Shown here one piece after another: positions 8,263 to 17,629 of a stretch of 64,000 bases of DNA. The DNA is from Stagnimonas aquatica (GTDB lineage Bacteria > Pseudomonadota > Gammaproteobacteria > Nevskiales > Nevskiaceae): NCBI RefSeq assembly GCF_003730135.1, contig NZ_RJVO01000001.1, positions 768,001 through 832,000 of the forward strand. Reading direction: 5' to 3'. Made by a program: the position numbers and the translations under genes. Numbering within the stretch: the stretch's first letter is position 1; every line of letters begins with the position of its first letter. A model generated the notes under the pieces. That model ran no database searches and had not been told where the DNA came from. It saw only the letters and a list, made by a program, of their open reading frames with translations.

Positions 8263-8865
8263 ATGAACAACTTGCTGCGGATCCTGGCGCTATGTGGCGC
8301 CGCCCTGTTGAGTGGCTGCGGCTACAACACCATGCAACGCCAGGACGAGGCCGTGAAAGCGACCTGGGCCGAGGTGCTCAACCAGTACCAGCGGCGCGCC
8401 GACCTGGTGCCCAATCTGGTCAATACCGTGAAGGGCTATGCGCAGCAGGAGCAGACCGTGCTGCTGGGCGTGACCGAGGCGCGCGCCAAGGTCGGCAGCC
8501 TCAACGTCAGCCCGGAGATGGTCAACGACGCGCAGGCCCTGAAGAAGTTCGGCGAAGCGCAGGGCGAGTTGTCGAGCGCGCTGTCGCGGCTGCTGGTGGT
8601 CACCGAGAACTATCCGCAGCTGAAGTCCGACGGCCTGTTCCGCGACTTGCAGGCGCAATTGGAAGGCACCGAGAACCGCATCACCGTGGCGCGCAACCGC
8701 TACATCGCGGCGGTGCAGGAATACAACACCACCGTGCGCAGCTTCCCCAACAACCTGTTCGCCGGCATGTTCGGCATGCAGGTGAAGCCCAGCTTCACCG
8801 TGGAAGACGAAAAGGCCATCGCCCGGCCGCCGACGGTGGACTTCTCCGCGCCGCCGCAAAAATGA
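8263..8865 (+). CDS. lemA: LemA family protein
   Basis: The 200-residue protein starts at ATG 8263 with a signal sequence ending LLSGCGYN, which fits a lipoprotein signal with Cys as the mature N-terminus. The LemA hallmark follows: WAEVLNQYQRRADLVPNLVNTVKGYA, then long amphipathic helices and the C-terminal FPNNLFAGMFG segment. LemA proteins are helical membrane-associated proteins of uncertain biochemical role, and lemA is typically followed by TPM-domain genes, as here. The stop codon overlaps the next start, so the three genes form an operon. Confidence 0.94.
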   Translation: MNNLLRILALCGAALLSGCGYNTMQRQDEAVKATWAEVLNQYQRRADLVPNLVNTVKGYAQQEQTVLLGVTEARAKVGSLNVSPEMVNDAQALKKFGEAQGELSSALSRLLVVTENYPQLKSDGLFRDLQAQLEGTENRITVARNRYIAAVQEYNTTVRSFPNNLFAGMFGMQVKPSFTVEDEKAIARPPTVDFSAPPQK

Positions 8866-9734
8866 ACCTGCGCCGTCTGCGCCTGGGCGCGCTCGCGGCC
8901 CTCGGGCTGCTGGTAGGCGCGCTGGCTCATGCCGAGCTGCCGGTGCCCGAACTGCCGGCGCGCGTCACCGACCAGACGGGAACGCTCGACGCCACCCAGC
9001 GCGGCGCGCTGGAGCAGAAGCTCGCCGCCTTCGAGCAGTCCAAGGGCAGCCAGATCGCGGTGCTGATCGTGACCAGTACCGCGCCCGAGACCATCGAGCA
9101 GTATTCCCTGCGCGTCGCCGAAAAGTGGAAGCTCGGCCGCAAGGGCGTTGACGACGGCGCACTGCTGCTGATCGCCAAGAACGACCGGACGCTGCGCATC
9201 GAGGTTGGCTACGGCCTGGAAGGCGCGCTGCCCGACGCCATCGCCAAGCGCATCGTCGCCGAGACCATCACCCCCTACTTCCAGCAGGGCGATTTCTACG
9301 GCGGCATCGACGCCGGTACCAGCCAGATGATCCAGGTGATCGACGGCGAGCCGCTGCCGGCGCCGAAGCCGGCGCGCGGCGGCAACGGCAGCCAGGCGGA
9401 TCGCCTGATCGGCTCGCTGCTGCTGCCCTTCATGGTCCTCTACGCCATCGGCCAGGGCCTGCGCCGGCTGATCGGCAGCTTCCCCGCCTCGGCGCTGGTC
9501 GGCGGCGGCACCGGCATCGCGGCGTTTCTGATACTCGGGTCCGGCCTGGTCGGCCTGGGCGTCGCGCTGTTCGCGATGATCGCGGCACTGGTGCTGTACA
9601 GCGGCGCGCTCGGCGGCGTTCCCATCCACGGCGGCTATGGCGGTGGTCGTGGCGGCGGCTTTGGCGGCGGGGGCGGCGGCTTCAGTGGCGGCGGCGGTGG
9701 CTTTGGCGGTGGCGGTGCATCGGGACGCTGGTGA
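8862..9734 (+). CDS. TPM domain protein with Gly-rich tail (YgcG family)
   Basis: The 290-residue protein has a signal peptide (cleavage probably after ALAHA) and a periplasmic TPM domain at about 35-160 (VTDQTGTLDATQRGALEQ, then GVDDGALLLIAKNDR and EVGYGLEGALPDA). Two hydrophobic segments follow at about 185-260, and the C-terminus is a glycine-rich tail (repeats of GGGGG, F, S) ending ASGRW. This is the usual layout of YgcG-like proteins encoded after lemA. Function is not established; the TPM domain is thought to act in membrane-protein or photosystem maintenance in other organisms. It overlaps lemA by four bases. Confidence 0.9.
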   Translation: MNLRRLRLGALAALGLLVGALAHAELPVPELPARVTDQTGTLDATQRGALEQKLAAFEQSKGSQIAVLIVTSTAPETIEQYSLRVAEKWKLGRKGVDDGALLLIAKNDRTLRIEVGYGLEGALPDAIAKRIVAETITPYFQQGDFYGGIDAGTSQMIQVIDGEPLPAPKPARGGNGSQADRLIGSLLLPFMVLYAIGQGLRRLIGSFPASALVGGGTGIAAFLILGSGLVGLGVALFAMIAALVLYSGALGGVPIHGGYGGGRGGGFGGGGGGFSGGGGGFGGGGASGRW

Positions 9735-9735
9735 A

Positions 9736-10245
9736 ATGAGCACGAGCTTGCAGAGACTCTGGACCCATGCCTGCACCGGCCAGCTGGCGCTGCGGCGCCG
9801 CTTTCCGCCGGCGACCCTGGCGGCCATCGAGACGGCGATCCGCGATTGCGAAAGCCGCCATGCCGGCGAGATCCGCTTTGCCGTCGAGCCGGCCTTGCGG
9901 CTGTCGGCGGTCTGGCGGGAGCAGGGCCCGCGCCAGCGCGCGCTCGCCGCCTTCGCCGAGCTGGGCGTGTGGGATACCGCCCACAACAACGGCGTGCTGA
10001 TCTACGTACTGCTCGCCGACCAGGCGGTGGAAATCGTCGCCGACCGTGGCGTCTCCAGCCAGCGGGTGCCGGTGGCGGAGTGGGAGGCGGTCTGCCGCTT
10101 GATGGAGAGCCACTACCGCAGCGGCGCCTTCCGCGAAGGCTCGGTGGCCGGCATCGAGGCGGTCGCCGACGTGCTGTCGCGCTACCCGCCGGCCTTCCCC
10201 GATGCCGGCAACGAACTGCCCGACGCGCCGGTACTGCTGCGCTGA
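9736..10245 (+). CDS. TPM domain protein, cytoplasmic type
   Basis: The 169-residue protein, from ATG 9736, starts one base after the previous stop. It has no signal peptide and consists of a single TPM domain (IRDCESRHAGEIRFAVEPAL, then LGVWDTAHNNGVLIYVLLAD and VEIVADRGV). It is the third member of the common lemA-TPM-TPM cassette and probably works with the two preceding membrane proteins. No catalytic motif is visible. Confidence 0.85.
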   Translation: MSTSLQRLWTHACTGQLALRRRFPPATLAAIETAIRDCESRHAGEIRFAVEPALRLSAVWREQGPRQRALAAFAELGVWDTAHNNGVLIYVLLADQAVEIVADRGVSSQRVPVAEWEAVCRLMESHYRSGAFREGSVAGIEAVADVLSRYPPAFPDAGNELPDAPVLLR

Positions 10246-10290
10246 AGGCTTACGCCAAGCCGCCGGCCTGAGCTACACTTCGCGCCGTCA

Positions 10291-10430
10291 TTGGGGAGTA
10301 GCCGCTCTTCCACCCGAAGAGGTTTGCGTCAACACACTTGGCCCGCAGGCCATGGCGCAGACAGTCGCTTTCAGCCTGGCAAGACCTTTGACCACGACGC
10401 CTCCGATGGCCGGGGTAGCGGCGTGGTCAT
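10291..10430 (+). promoter_or_regulatory. yybP-ykoY manganese riboswitch
   Basis: The untranslated leader of the next gene contains GGGGAGTAGC at about 10293, a CGTCAACA segment, a GGCCCGCAGGCC hairpin and GGCAAGACCTTTGACC at about 10378. These are the recurring blocks of the yybP-ykoY RNA, which binds Mn2+ and is typically found before UPF0016/GDT1 and MntP exporters. The leader ends shortly before the ATG at 10460, so control is probably at translation or by termination close to it. Boundaries are approximate. Confidence 0.82.
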
Positions 10431-10459
10431 TCGTCCACCGCCCGGCCCTGGTACCCCTC

Positions 10460-11038
10460 ATGGAATCCTTCTTCGTCTCCACTGGTGTCGTCGCCCTCGC
10501 GGAAATCGGCGACAAGACCCAGTTGCTCGCCTTCCTGCTCGCCGCCCGCTTCAAGAAGCCGCTGCCGATCGTCGCCGGCATCCTGGTCGCGACCCTCATC
10601 AACCACGGCCTGGCCGGTGCGCTGGGCGCCTGGATCACCGCCAGCTTGAGCCCGGAAGTGCTGCGCTGGGTGCTGGGCCTGTCGTTCCTGGGCATGGCGG
10701 TGTGGACCCTGATCCCCGACTCCATCGAGGACGAAGAGACCAAGACCGTGCAGCGTCTGGGCGTGTTCGGCGCCACCCTGGTGACCTTCTTCCTGGCCGA
10801 GATGGGCGACAAGACCCAGATCGCCACCGTCGCCATGGCCGCCCACTACGCCGCGCCGCTGATGGTGGTCGCCGGCACCACGCTGGGCATGCTGATCGCC
10901 GACGTGCCGGCGGTGTTCGCGGGCGACAAGCTCGCCAACAAGATTCCGATGAAGCTGGTGCACGGCATCGCCGCCGCGATCTTCGCCGCGCTCGGCCTAG
11001 CGACCCTGCTCGGCGCCGGCGCTAAGCTCGGCTTCTGA
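10460..11038 (+). CDS. TMEM165/GDT1 family cation exporter (UPF0016)
   Basis: The 192-residue protein has six predicted spans arranged as two homologous halves. Each carries the family signature: ALAEIGDKTQLLAF near residue 12 and FLAEMGDKTQIATV near 115. Bacterial members export Mn2+ (MneA type). The Mn-sensing leader upstream supports a manganese role, with export induced when Mn2+ is high. A DmeF-type metal exporter follows, so this is a small metal-efflux cluster. Confidence 0.93.
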   Translation: MESFFVSTGVVALAEIGDKTQLLAFLLAARFKKPLPIVAGILVATLINHGLAGALGAWITASLSPEVLRWVLGLSFLGMAVWTLIPDSIEDEETKTVQRLGVFGATLVTFFLAEMGDKTQIATVAMAAHYAAPLMVVAGTTLGMLIADVPAVFAGDKLANKIPMKLVHGIAAAIFAALGLATLLGAGAKLGF

Positions 11039-11063
11039 TCCCGACAGCCCTGCGGAGCGGCTC

Positions 11064-12041
11064 ATGCACAGCGACAATCTGCCGGCCTGGCAGCACCACC
11101 ATCGGTTCAACGAAGGTAATGCCGCCGCCGAGCGCGGCACCCGAGCGGTGATGTGGATCACCGCCGTCACCATGGTGGTGGAGATCCTGGCCGGCTGGTG
11201 GTTCAACTCCATGGCGCTGTTGGCCGATGGCTGGCACATGAGCTCGCACGCGGTGGCTATCGGCCTCAGTGCGCTGGCCTATGCCAGCGCGCGCCGCTAT
11301 GCGAGCGACCCGCGCTTTGCCTTTGGCACCTGGAAGATCGAGATCCTCGGCGGCTTCGCCAGCGCGATCTTCCTGCTCGGGGTCGCCGGGATGATGCTGT
11401 TCGGCTCGGCCGAGCGGCTGTGGTCACCGCAGCCCATCCACTACCGGGAAGCCATCGTCGTCGCCGTGCTCGGCCTGGTGGTGAACCTGGTCTGCGCGCT
11501 GATCCTCGGCAAGGCCCATCACCACGGCCACGGCCACGATCATGGGCACGGGCACGGGCACGACCATCATCAGGGTCATCACCACCATCAGGACTTGAAC
11601 CTCAAGTCCGCCTACCTGCATGTGATCGCCGACGCCGCCACCTCGGTGCTCGCCATCGTCGCGCTGATCGGCGGCTGGCTGTACGGCTGGTCCTGGCTGG
11701 ACCCGCTGATGGGCGTGGTCGGCGCGGTGCTGGTCGCGGTCTGGGCCAAGGGCCTGATCGCCGAGACCGGCAAGGTGCTGCTGGACCGCGAGATGGATCA
11801 TCCGGTGGTCGAGGAGATCCGCGAAGTCGTGGAAGCCGGCGCCGAAGGCGAGGAGACCAAGGTCACCGACCTGCATGTCTGGCGGGTCGGCAAGGGCGTG
11901 TATTCCTGCGCGCTCACCGTGGTCACCCACGCCGCCGGGCTGACCGCCGAAGACCTCCGCCAGCGCCTGGCGGTGCACGAGGAGATCGTGCATTCGACCA
12001 TCGAGATTCACCACTGCCCGGATGGCGGCGGCCGGACCTAG
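11064..12041 (+). CDS. dmeF: CDF family divalent metal exporter, DmeF type
   Basis: The 325-residue cation diffusion facilitator has six membrane segments and exchanges protons for divalent metal. Metal-site residues appear as ADGWHMSSHA in the second span and HVIADAATSV in the fifth. Between them lies a long histidine-rich loop (HHHGHGHDHGHGHGHD onward, about residues 152-173). A cytoplasmic C-terminal domain ends at VHSTIEIHHC. The HMSSHA form of the first motif fits DmeF (Co/Ni/Zn) better than ZitB. Metal preference is inferred. Confidence 0.9.
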   Translation: MHSDNLPAWQHHHRFNEGNAAAERGTRAVMWITAVTMVVEILAGWWFNSMALLADGWHMSSHAVAIGLSALAYASARRYASDPRFAFGTWKIEILGGFASAIFLLGVAGMMLFGSAERLWSPQPIHYREAIVVAVLGLVVNLVCALILGKAHHHGHGHDHGHGHGHDHHQGHHHHQDLNLKSAYLHVIADAATSVLAIVALIGGWLYGWSWLDPLMGVVGAVLVAVWAKGLIAETGKVLLDREMDHPVVEEIREVVEAGAEGEETKVTDLHVWRVGKGVYSCALTVVTHAAGLTAEDLRQRLAVHEEIVHSTIEIHHCPDGGGRT

Positions 12042-12061
12042 ATCGCCGTTAGCATGGCCTC

Positions 12062-13099
12062 ATGAACATCCTCATCACCGGTGGCGCCGGATTCATCGGC
12101 TCCGCCTTGATCCGGCAGCTGCTCAGCGAGACCGAGCATGCGGTGATCAATCTCGACTGCCTGACCTACGCCGCCAGTCTCGACGCGCTGGCGCCGGTGG
12201 CGCACAGCCCGCGCTACCGGCTGGAGCAGGTCGATATCCGCGACGGCGCGGCGCTGGCGCGGGTGTTCCGCGAGCAGCGGCCGGACGGGGTGATCCATCT
12301 CGCGGCGGAGTCGCACGTGGACCGCTCCATTCGCGGCCCGGGCGCGTTCATCCAGACCAATCTGGTGGGCACCTACCAGCTGCTGGAAGCGGCACTGGCC
12401 TACTGGCAGGGGCTGGACGCCGAGCGCCGAGCGCGCTTCCGCTTCCATCAGGTCTCCACCGACGAGGTGTACGGCAGCCTGGACGAGAGCGGCAGCTTCA
12501 GCGAGACCACCGCCTATGCGCCGAACTCACCGTACTCGGCCAGCAAGGCCGGCGCCGACCATCTGGTGCGCGCCTGGCACCACACCTACCGGCTGCCGGT
12601 GGTGATGAGCCATTGCTCGAACAACTACGGCCCCTCCCAGTTTCCGGAAAAACTCATTCCGCTGATGCTGCTCAATGCCCTGGATGGCAAGCCCCTGCCG
12701 ATCTACGGCGATGGCGGCCATGTCCGCGACTGGCTGCACGTCGAGGATCACGCGCGGGCACTGTGGACGGTGTACAGCCGCGCCGAGAATGGCGCCCGCT
12801 ACAACATCGGCGGCGGCAACGAGTGGCGCAACCTCGATCTGGTGCAGCGGCTTTGCACGCTGCTCGACGAGCTGCGTCCCGACCCCAGCGGCGCGCCTTA
12901 CCAGCGGCTGATCCGCTTCGTCGAAGACCGCCCAGGACACGACCGTCGGTACGCCATCGACGCCTCGAAGATCGAGCGCGAGCTGGGCTGGCGACCGCAG
13001 GAAAGTTTCGAGACCGGCCTGCGCAAGACCGTGCACTGGTATCTCGAACACCTGGACTGGTGCCGGGCGCTAAGACAAGGCGATACCGGTCGGCGCTAG
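12062..13099 (+). CDS. rfbB: dTDP-glucose 4,6-dehydratase
   Basis: The extended short-chain dehydrogenase of 345 residues converts dTDP-glucose to dTDP-4-keto-6-deoxyglucose, an early step towards rhamnose and other deoxysugars. It shows the NAD-binding [11 protein letters not shown] at residues 7-17, the [12 protein letters not shown] signature, the STDEVYG motif, and the catalytic [15 protein letters not shown]. No rfbA, rfbC or rfbD lies next to it, so the gene stands alone here. A supply role for the glycosyltransferase of the distant synthase operon would be speculation. Confidence 0.93.
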   Translation: MNILITGGAGFIGSALIRQLLSETEHAVINLDCLTYAASLDALAPVAHSPRYRLEQVDIRDGAALARVFREQRPDGVIHLAAESHVDRSIRGPGAFIQTNLVGTYQLLEAALAYWQGLDAERRARFRFHQVSTDEVYGSLDESGSFSETTAYAPNSPYSASKAGADHLVRAWHHTYRLPVVMSHCSNNYGPSQFPEKLIPLMLLNALDGKPLPIYGDGGHVRDWLHVEDHARALWTVYSRAENGARYNIGGGNEWRNLDLVQRLCTLLDELRPDPSGAPYQRLIRFVEDRPGHDRRYAIDASKIERELGWRPQESFETGLRKTVHWYLEHLDWCRALRQGDTGRR

Positions 13100-13192
13100 C
13101 GCGCGCTGCGTCCGCCCCGCACGACCGCGCACCGGCCAGGGTGACGGCGGCTCGCATCCCTCGCGCCGGCCGGCATCGGCCCGGCCGCCAAC

Positions 13193-13206
13193 TTGATCTG
13201 CGTCAG
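13193..13206. promoter_or_regulatory. FNR/ANR-type operator upstream of nrdJ
   Basis: TTGATCTGCGTCAG has one perfect FNR half-site (TTGAT) and one near-perfect (GTCAG). It lies in the 265-base gap before nrdJ, about 160 bases before the GTG start at 13365. This would link oxygen-independent DNA-precursor synthesis to FNR. Confidence 0.6.
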
Positions 13207-13364
13207 TTTTCCTGCACGCCCGCCGCCCTAGCCTAGGTCCGTCTCCATTCCGGCCTCGCGGGGGCGCTCGCTGCAAACGCGCGCTCCCGCCGGTCGGCCT
13301 TTCATTCCAGGCTCATGGATTCGGGCGCAGACTGCGGACTCTGGCTCCGGGGCCTTGGCGGCCG

Positions 13365-16300
13365 GTGGCGGTGACGGCTCTGCCGCCACCCGCTCCGCGC
13401 GCTCAAGCAGCGAGGTGGCTGATGTTGCAGGACTTGTTGACCGAACAGGACCGCTATTACGACGGCGTGCTGCGCGACAAGTACGCCAAGGGCGAGGAGC
13501 GCAGCGTCGACGAGGTCTTGCAGCGCGTGGCGCGCGGCCTCGCCGAAGCCGAAGCACCCGAGCGGCGCGCGCACTGGCAGGCGCAATTCCTCAACGCGCT
13601 CAAGGCCGGCTTCTACCCGGCCGGTCGGATCATGAGCGCGGCCGGCACCGACCTGCAGGCCACGCTCATCAACTGCTTCGTGCAGCCGGTGGGCGATTCC
13701 ATCGCCCAGAGCCGCGACGGCAAGGTCGGCATCTACACCGCGCTGCTGCAGGCGGCGGAAACCATGCGTCGTGGCGGCGGTGTCGGCTACGACTTTTCCA
13801 GCATCCGCCCGCGCGGCGCCAAGGTGCACGGCACCCGGAGCCGCGCCAGCGGGCCGATCAGCTACATGCGGGTGTTCGACCGCTCCTGCGAAACGGTGGA
13901 ATCGGCCGGTGCCCGGCGCGGCGCGCAGATGGGCATCTTGCGGGTGGACCACCCGGACATCGAGGCCTTCATCGCCGCCAAGGATCTGCGCGAGCCGGCG
14001 CGCCAGCTCGCTGCCGCCGGCTACAGCGGCAGCGAGCTGGAGGCGCTGTTGCAGAAGCAGCGCACGCTCGCCAACTTCAACCTCAGCGTGGCGGTCAGCG
14101 ATGCCTTCATGGCCGCCAAGGACCGCGACGAGGACATCGAGCTGGCGCACGCCGCCGAGCCGGACCCCAGCGAGCACCCGGAGGCCTACCAGCGCGCCGA
14201 CGGGCTCTGGGTGTACCGGCGCGTCAAGGCCGCCGCGCTCTGGGACGCGCTGCTGCGCACCACCTACGAAACCGCCGACCCCGGCGTGGTGTTCATCGAC
14301 CGCATGAACGCCGAGAACAACCTCGCCTACTGCGAGCGCATCGAGGCCACCAACCCCTGCATCACCGCCGATAGCTGGGTGCATACCGATGAAGGCCCGC
14401 GCCAGGTGCGCGAGTTGCTCGGCCGCGCCTTCGTGGCGCGGGTGGATGGCGAGTCGCACGCCGCCACTGCGCGCGGCTTCTTCGTCACCGGCCACAAGCC
14501 GGTGCTGAACCTGCGCACCGAGGAGGGCTACCGGCTGCGGCTCACCGCCGACCACCCGGTGTTGAGTCTGCGCTGGATGGGCCGCTGGACCCAGGAGCCG
14601 GTGTGGAAGAAAGCCGGGGAGCTACTGCCGGGCGAGCTGATCGTGCTGCACGACCACCGCGACCAGCCGCAGTGGCCCGGCGTGGAAAGCCAGGAGGAGG
14701 GCTATCTGCTCGGCCTGCTGCTGGCCGAGGGCCAGTTGTGGAGCGAGGCGGCGGTGCTGTCGCTGTGGGCGCGGCCCTTGGCGGTGGGTGGCAGCCCGGC
14801 GCAGGACGGCGCGCGGGGCGTGATGACCGAGGCACTGCGCTGCGTCGCCACGCTGGCGCCCGGCGCGCCACTCCCGGACTGGCGGCCGCAGACCGGGCGT
14901 GGCGAATGGCGACTGTCGCTGCCGGTGCTGGCCGATCTCGCCCAGCGCATGGGTCTGGGCGAGGGCCAGACCCGGGTGACGCCGGCGATGGAGCGCGCCT
15001 CCAGCCGGTTCTATTGCGGCCTGCTGCGCGGCCTGTTCGACAGCGCCGGCCAGGTGCAGGCCTGCGCCAGCAAGGGCGCCAGCCTGCGCCTGAACCTCGC
15101 CGACTACGGCCAGGCCGAAGCGGTGCAGCGCATGCTGCTGCGGCTGGGCATGGTCAGCAGCCTGCACCGTGACCGCCGGCACTGGGAGCTGGTGCTGTCC
15201 GGCGACAACCTGGCGATCTACGCCGAGCGCATCGGCTTCGCCGACGGCGAAAAAGCCGCGCGCCTCAGCCAGCGGCTGGCCGGCTACAAGCGCGGGCTCA
15301 ACCGCAGCCGCTTCGCCGCGCGGGTGGCGAGCATCGAGGCCGGTCCGGCGGAGACCGTCTACGACTGCCAGATTCCCGGCATCAACGCCTTCGATGCCAA
15401 CGGCCTCTACGTCCACAACTGCGGCGAGCAGCCGCTGCCCGACTACGGCTGCTGCTGCCTGGGCTCGCTCAATCTGGCGCTGTTCGTCAGCGAACCGTTC
15501 ACCGAGCAGGCGCGTCTGGACTGGCCGCGACTGAAGCAGACCGCCGCGACGGCGGTGCGTATGCTCGACAACGTGCTCGACCTCACGCACTGGCCCCTGC
15601 CCGAACAGCAGCGCGAGGCGATGAACAAGCGCCGCGTCGGCCTGGGATTCACCGGCCTGGGCACGGCGCTGATGATGCTGCGCCAGCGCTACGGCTCCGA
15701 GGAGGCGGTGCAGCTCACCGCCGAGATCGCCCGCACGCTGCGCGACAGCGCCTACGAGGCCTCGGTGGCGCTGGCGCAGGAGCGCGGCGCGTTTCCGCTG
15801 TTCGACGCCGACCACTACCTGAAGAGCCCTTTCGTGCAGCGGCTGCCGGAGCCGCTGCGCGCCGCCATCGCCCAGCACGGCCTGCGCAACAGCCATCTGC
15901 TGTCGATCGCGCCCACCGGCACCATCTCGCTGGCCTTCGGCCGCAATGTCACCGGCGGCATCGAGCCGGCCTTCGCCTGGGAATACCACCGGCGCAGCCG
16001 CAACCGCGACGGCGAGGCCATCGAGTATCCGATCCAGGACTACGGCTACCGCCTGTACCTGCGCATGGGCGGCGACGCGCAGAACCTGCCCGGCTATTTC
16101 GCCAGCGCGCAGACGCTCTCGCCGGCCGATCACCTGCGCATCCAGGCGGCGGTGCAGCCCTACATCGACTCCTCGATCTCGAAGACCGTCAACGTGCCGG
16201 TGGAATGCGGCTTCGAGGAGTTCAAGCGCATCTACGACCTCGCCTACGAATGGGGCTGCAAGGGCTGCACCACCTACCGCCCCAACGACATCACCGGCGC

Positions 16301-17393
16301 GGTGCTGAGCGTGAGCCCTGCGCCCGGCGCCGATGCCCGCAATCCAACGCTGGAGCTGCCCGCCGCCAGCCTCGACCAGCGGCTGCGCCTGGAATCGCTG
16401 CCCTCGCCGCCCCTGGCCTCGCTGAAGTGGCCGGGGCGGCCGGAATTCGCCGCTGGCAATCCGGCCTGGACCTACATGGTCGATGCCGGCCCCGGCTGCC
16501 GCTTCGCGGTGTTCGTCGGCCACACCGCGAACGGCCACTCGCGCCCCTTCGAGGTCTGGGTCAACGGCGCCGAGCAGCCGCGCGGCCTGGGCGCCACCGC
16601 CAAGCTGCTGTCGATGGACATGCGCTCCGACGACCGCGCCTGGCTGCAACTGAAGCTGGAGGCGCTAGTGCGCACCCAGGGCAATCCGGTGCAGGTGCGG
16701 ATGCCGCCGGCCGGCGAGCCGCAACTGCTGGCCAGCCCCACCGCCGCGCTGGCGCGGCTGGTACTGCACCGTTGCCAGGAGCTGGGCGTGTTCGCCGAGC
16801 CGGGACCGACGCCGGTGGTGGATGCCCTGCTCAGCCGCGAGGAGCCGCTCACCGGCACCGACGGCACCATGTCCTGGACGGTGGACGTGAAGAACGCCAA
16901 CACCGGCGACGACTGCGTGCTGGTGCTGCGCGAGCTGCAACTGCCGGATGGCGAGCGGCGTCCCTACGCGGTCGGCCTCTACGGCGACTATCCGAAAGAC
17001 CTCGACGGCCTCTGCCGCCTGCTCAGCTACGACATGCGGGTGCTCGACCCGGCCTGGATCGGCGAGAAGCTGCGCAAGCTGCTGTCCTATCCGGAAACCG
17101 GCGGCGGCTTCTTTGCCCGCGTGCCGGGCAAGGCCAAGTCGCAGATCTACCCCTCCACCGTCGCCTATCTCGCCGAGCTGATGCTGCACCGCTATCACAT
17201 GCTCGGCATCCTCAACGCCGAGGGCCTGCCGCAGACGCCGCTGGGCGTGCTCGCCGCGCCCAGCAGCAGCGGCAGTGCGCGCAGCCCGGCCCTGCCCGGC
17301 AAGCCCTGCCCGGAATGCGGCGTGCACGCGGTGGTCAAGCGCGACGGCTGCCAGAGCTGCACCCATTGCGGCTGGGTGGGGAATTGCGGCTGA
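13365..17393 (+). CDS. nrdJ: Class II (B12-dependent) ribonucleotide reductase interrupted by an intein
   Basis: NrdJ reduces ribonucleotides with adenosylcobalamin and works with or without oxygen. The precursor is 1342 residues. Residues 332-685 are an intein, leaving about 988 residues of enzyme. Host motifs seen: GGGVGYDFSSIRPRG, SGPISYMRVFD, the radical-site sequence NP/CGEQPL split by the intein, APTGTISLAFG, and KGCTTYRPN. The C-terminus ends in a zinc-ribbon-like cluster (CPECG, CQSCTHCGW). The first possible start is GTG 13365; ATG 13422, preceded by GAGGTGG, is a good alternative. The two C-terminal arms after residue 1040 look like TSCPD-type repeats. Confidence 0.93.
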   Translation: MAVTALPPPAPRAQAARWLMLQDLLTEQDRYYDGVLRDKYAKGEERSVDEVLQRVARGLAEAEAPERRAHWQAQFLNALKAGFYPAGRIMSAAGTDLQATLINCFVQPVGDSIAQSRDGKVGIYTALLQAAETMRRGGGVGYDFSSIRPRGAKVHGTRSRASGPISYMRVFDRSCETVESAGARRGAQMGILRVDHPDIEAFIAAKDLREPARQLAAAGYSGSELEALLQKQRTLANFNLSVAVSDAFMAAKDRDEDIELAHAAEPDPSEHPEAYQRADGLWVYRRVKAAALWDALLRTTYETADPGVVFIDRMNAENNLAYCERIEATNPCITADSWVHTDEGPRQVRELLGRAFVARVDGESHAATARGFFVTGHKPVLNLRTEEGYRLRLTADHPVLSLRWMGRWTQEPVWKKAGELLPGELIVLHDHRDQPQWPGVESQEEGYLLGLLLAEGQLWSEAAVLSLWARPLAVGGSPAQDGARGVMTEALRCVATLAPGAPLPDWRPQTGRGEWRLSLPVLADLAQRMGLGEGQTRVTPAMERASSRFYCGLLRGLFDSAGQVQACASKGASLRLNLADYGQAEAVQRMLLRLGMVSSLHRDRRHWELVLSGDNLAIYAERIGFADGEKAARLSQRLAGYKRGLNRSRFAARVASIEAGPAETVYDCQIPGINAFDANGLYVHNCGEQPLPDYGCCCLGSLNLALFVSEPFTEQARLDWPRLKQTAATAVRMLDNVLDLTHWPLPEQQREAMNKRRVGLGFTGLGTALMMLRQRYGSEEAVQLTAEIARTLRDSAYEASVALAQERGAFPLFDADHYLKSPFVQRLPEPLRAAIAQHGLRNSHLLSIAPTGTISLAFGRNVTGGIEPAFAWEYHRRSRNRDGEAIEYPIQDYGYRLYLRMGGDAQNLPGYFASAQTLSPADHLRIQAAVQPYIDSSISKTVNVPVECGFEEFKRIYDLAYEWGCKGCTTYRPNDITGAVLSVSPAPGADARNPTLELPAASLDQRLRLESLPSPPLASLKWPGRPEFAAGNPAWTYMVDAGPGCRFAVFVGHTANGHSRPFEVWVNGAEQPRGLGATAKLLSMDMRSDDRAWLQLKLEALVRTQGNPVQVRMPPAGEPQLLASPTAALARLVLHRCQELGVFAEPGPTPVVDALLSREEPLTGTDGTMSWTVDVKNANTGDDCVLVLRELQLPDGERRPYAVGLYGDYPKDLDGLCRLLSYDMRVLDPAWIGEKLRKLLSYPETGGGFFARVPGKAKSQIYPSTVAYLAELMLHRYHMLGILNAEGLPQTPLGVLAAPSSSGSARSPALPGKPCPECGVHAVVKRDGCQSCTHCGWVGNCG
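14358..15419 (+). mobile_element. Intein with LAGLIDADG-type endonuclease domain in NrdJ
   Basis: The 354-residue in-frame insertion begins with Cys1 (CITADSWVHTDEG) and ends NGLYVHN, followed by a +1 Cys. Splicing blocks are present: N2-like LTADHPVL (the TxxH box) and the C-terminal VYDCQIPGINAFDANG. Two degenerate LAGLIDADG helices are visible, GYLLGLLLAEG and YCGLLRGLFDSAG. An acidic residue is kept in each (E and D), so the homing endonuclease may still be active. It sits exactly before the cysteine of the N-x-C-x-E radical site. Confidence 0.93.
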
Positions 17394-17410
17394 GCCCTCC
17401 GCTCATCCCG

Positions 17411-17578
17411 CCAAAGTCCCCCTCCCCCGCTTGCGGGGGAGGGTTGGGGAGGGGGCGTTCCGGGCACGCGGAAACCGCCCCCATCCCGTCAGAGCAGTGC
17501 TCTGACTCCCCCGCACGCGGGGGAAGGAGGTTCAGCAACTGCCTGTCGGCCTTCCTCCCGCAAGCGGGGGAAGGAGCC
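17411..17578. repeat. GC-rich palindromic repeat cluster (REP-like), copy 1
   Basis: Three related palindromes follow nrdJ in the 303-base gap before fnr: CCCCCGCTTGCGGGGG near 17426, CCCCCGCACGCGGGGG near 17510, and CCCGCAAGCGGG near 17557. They are joined by GGAGGG and CCCATCCC segments. The same motif family recurs at about 30250 and 44105, and once inside a synthase gene. They probably form hairpins in the nrdJ transcript and may act in termination or mRNA stability. Confidence 0.75.
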
Positions 17579-17629
17579 CGAGGCGGCATAGCGCGACGAA
17601 AGCCCTAAGTCGGTGCCGCCGCGCCCGCG

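Noticed and set aside
11515-11600. His-codon-rich stretch in dmeF as a tandem repeat or CRISPR-like array
   Set aside because: It encodes the normal histidine-rich metal loop of CDF exporters.
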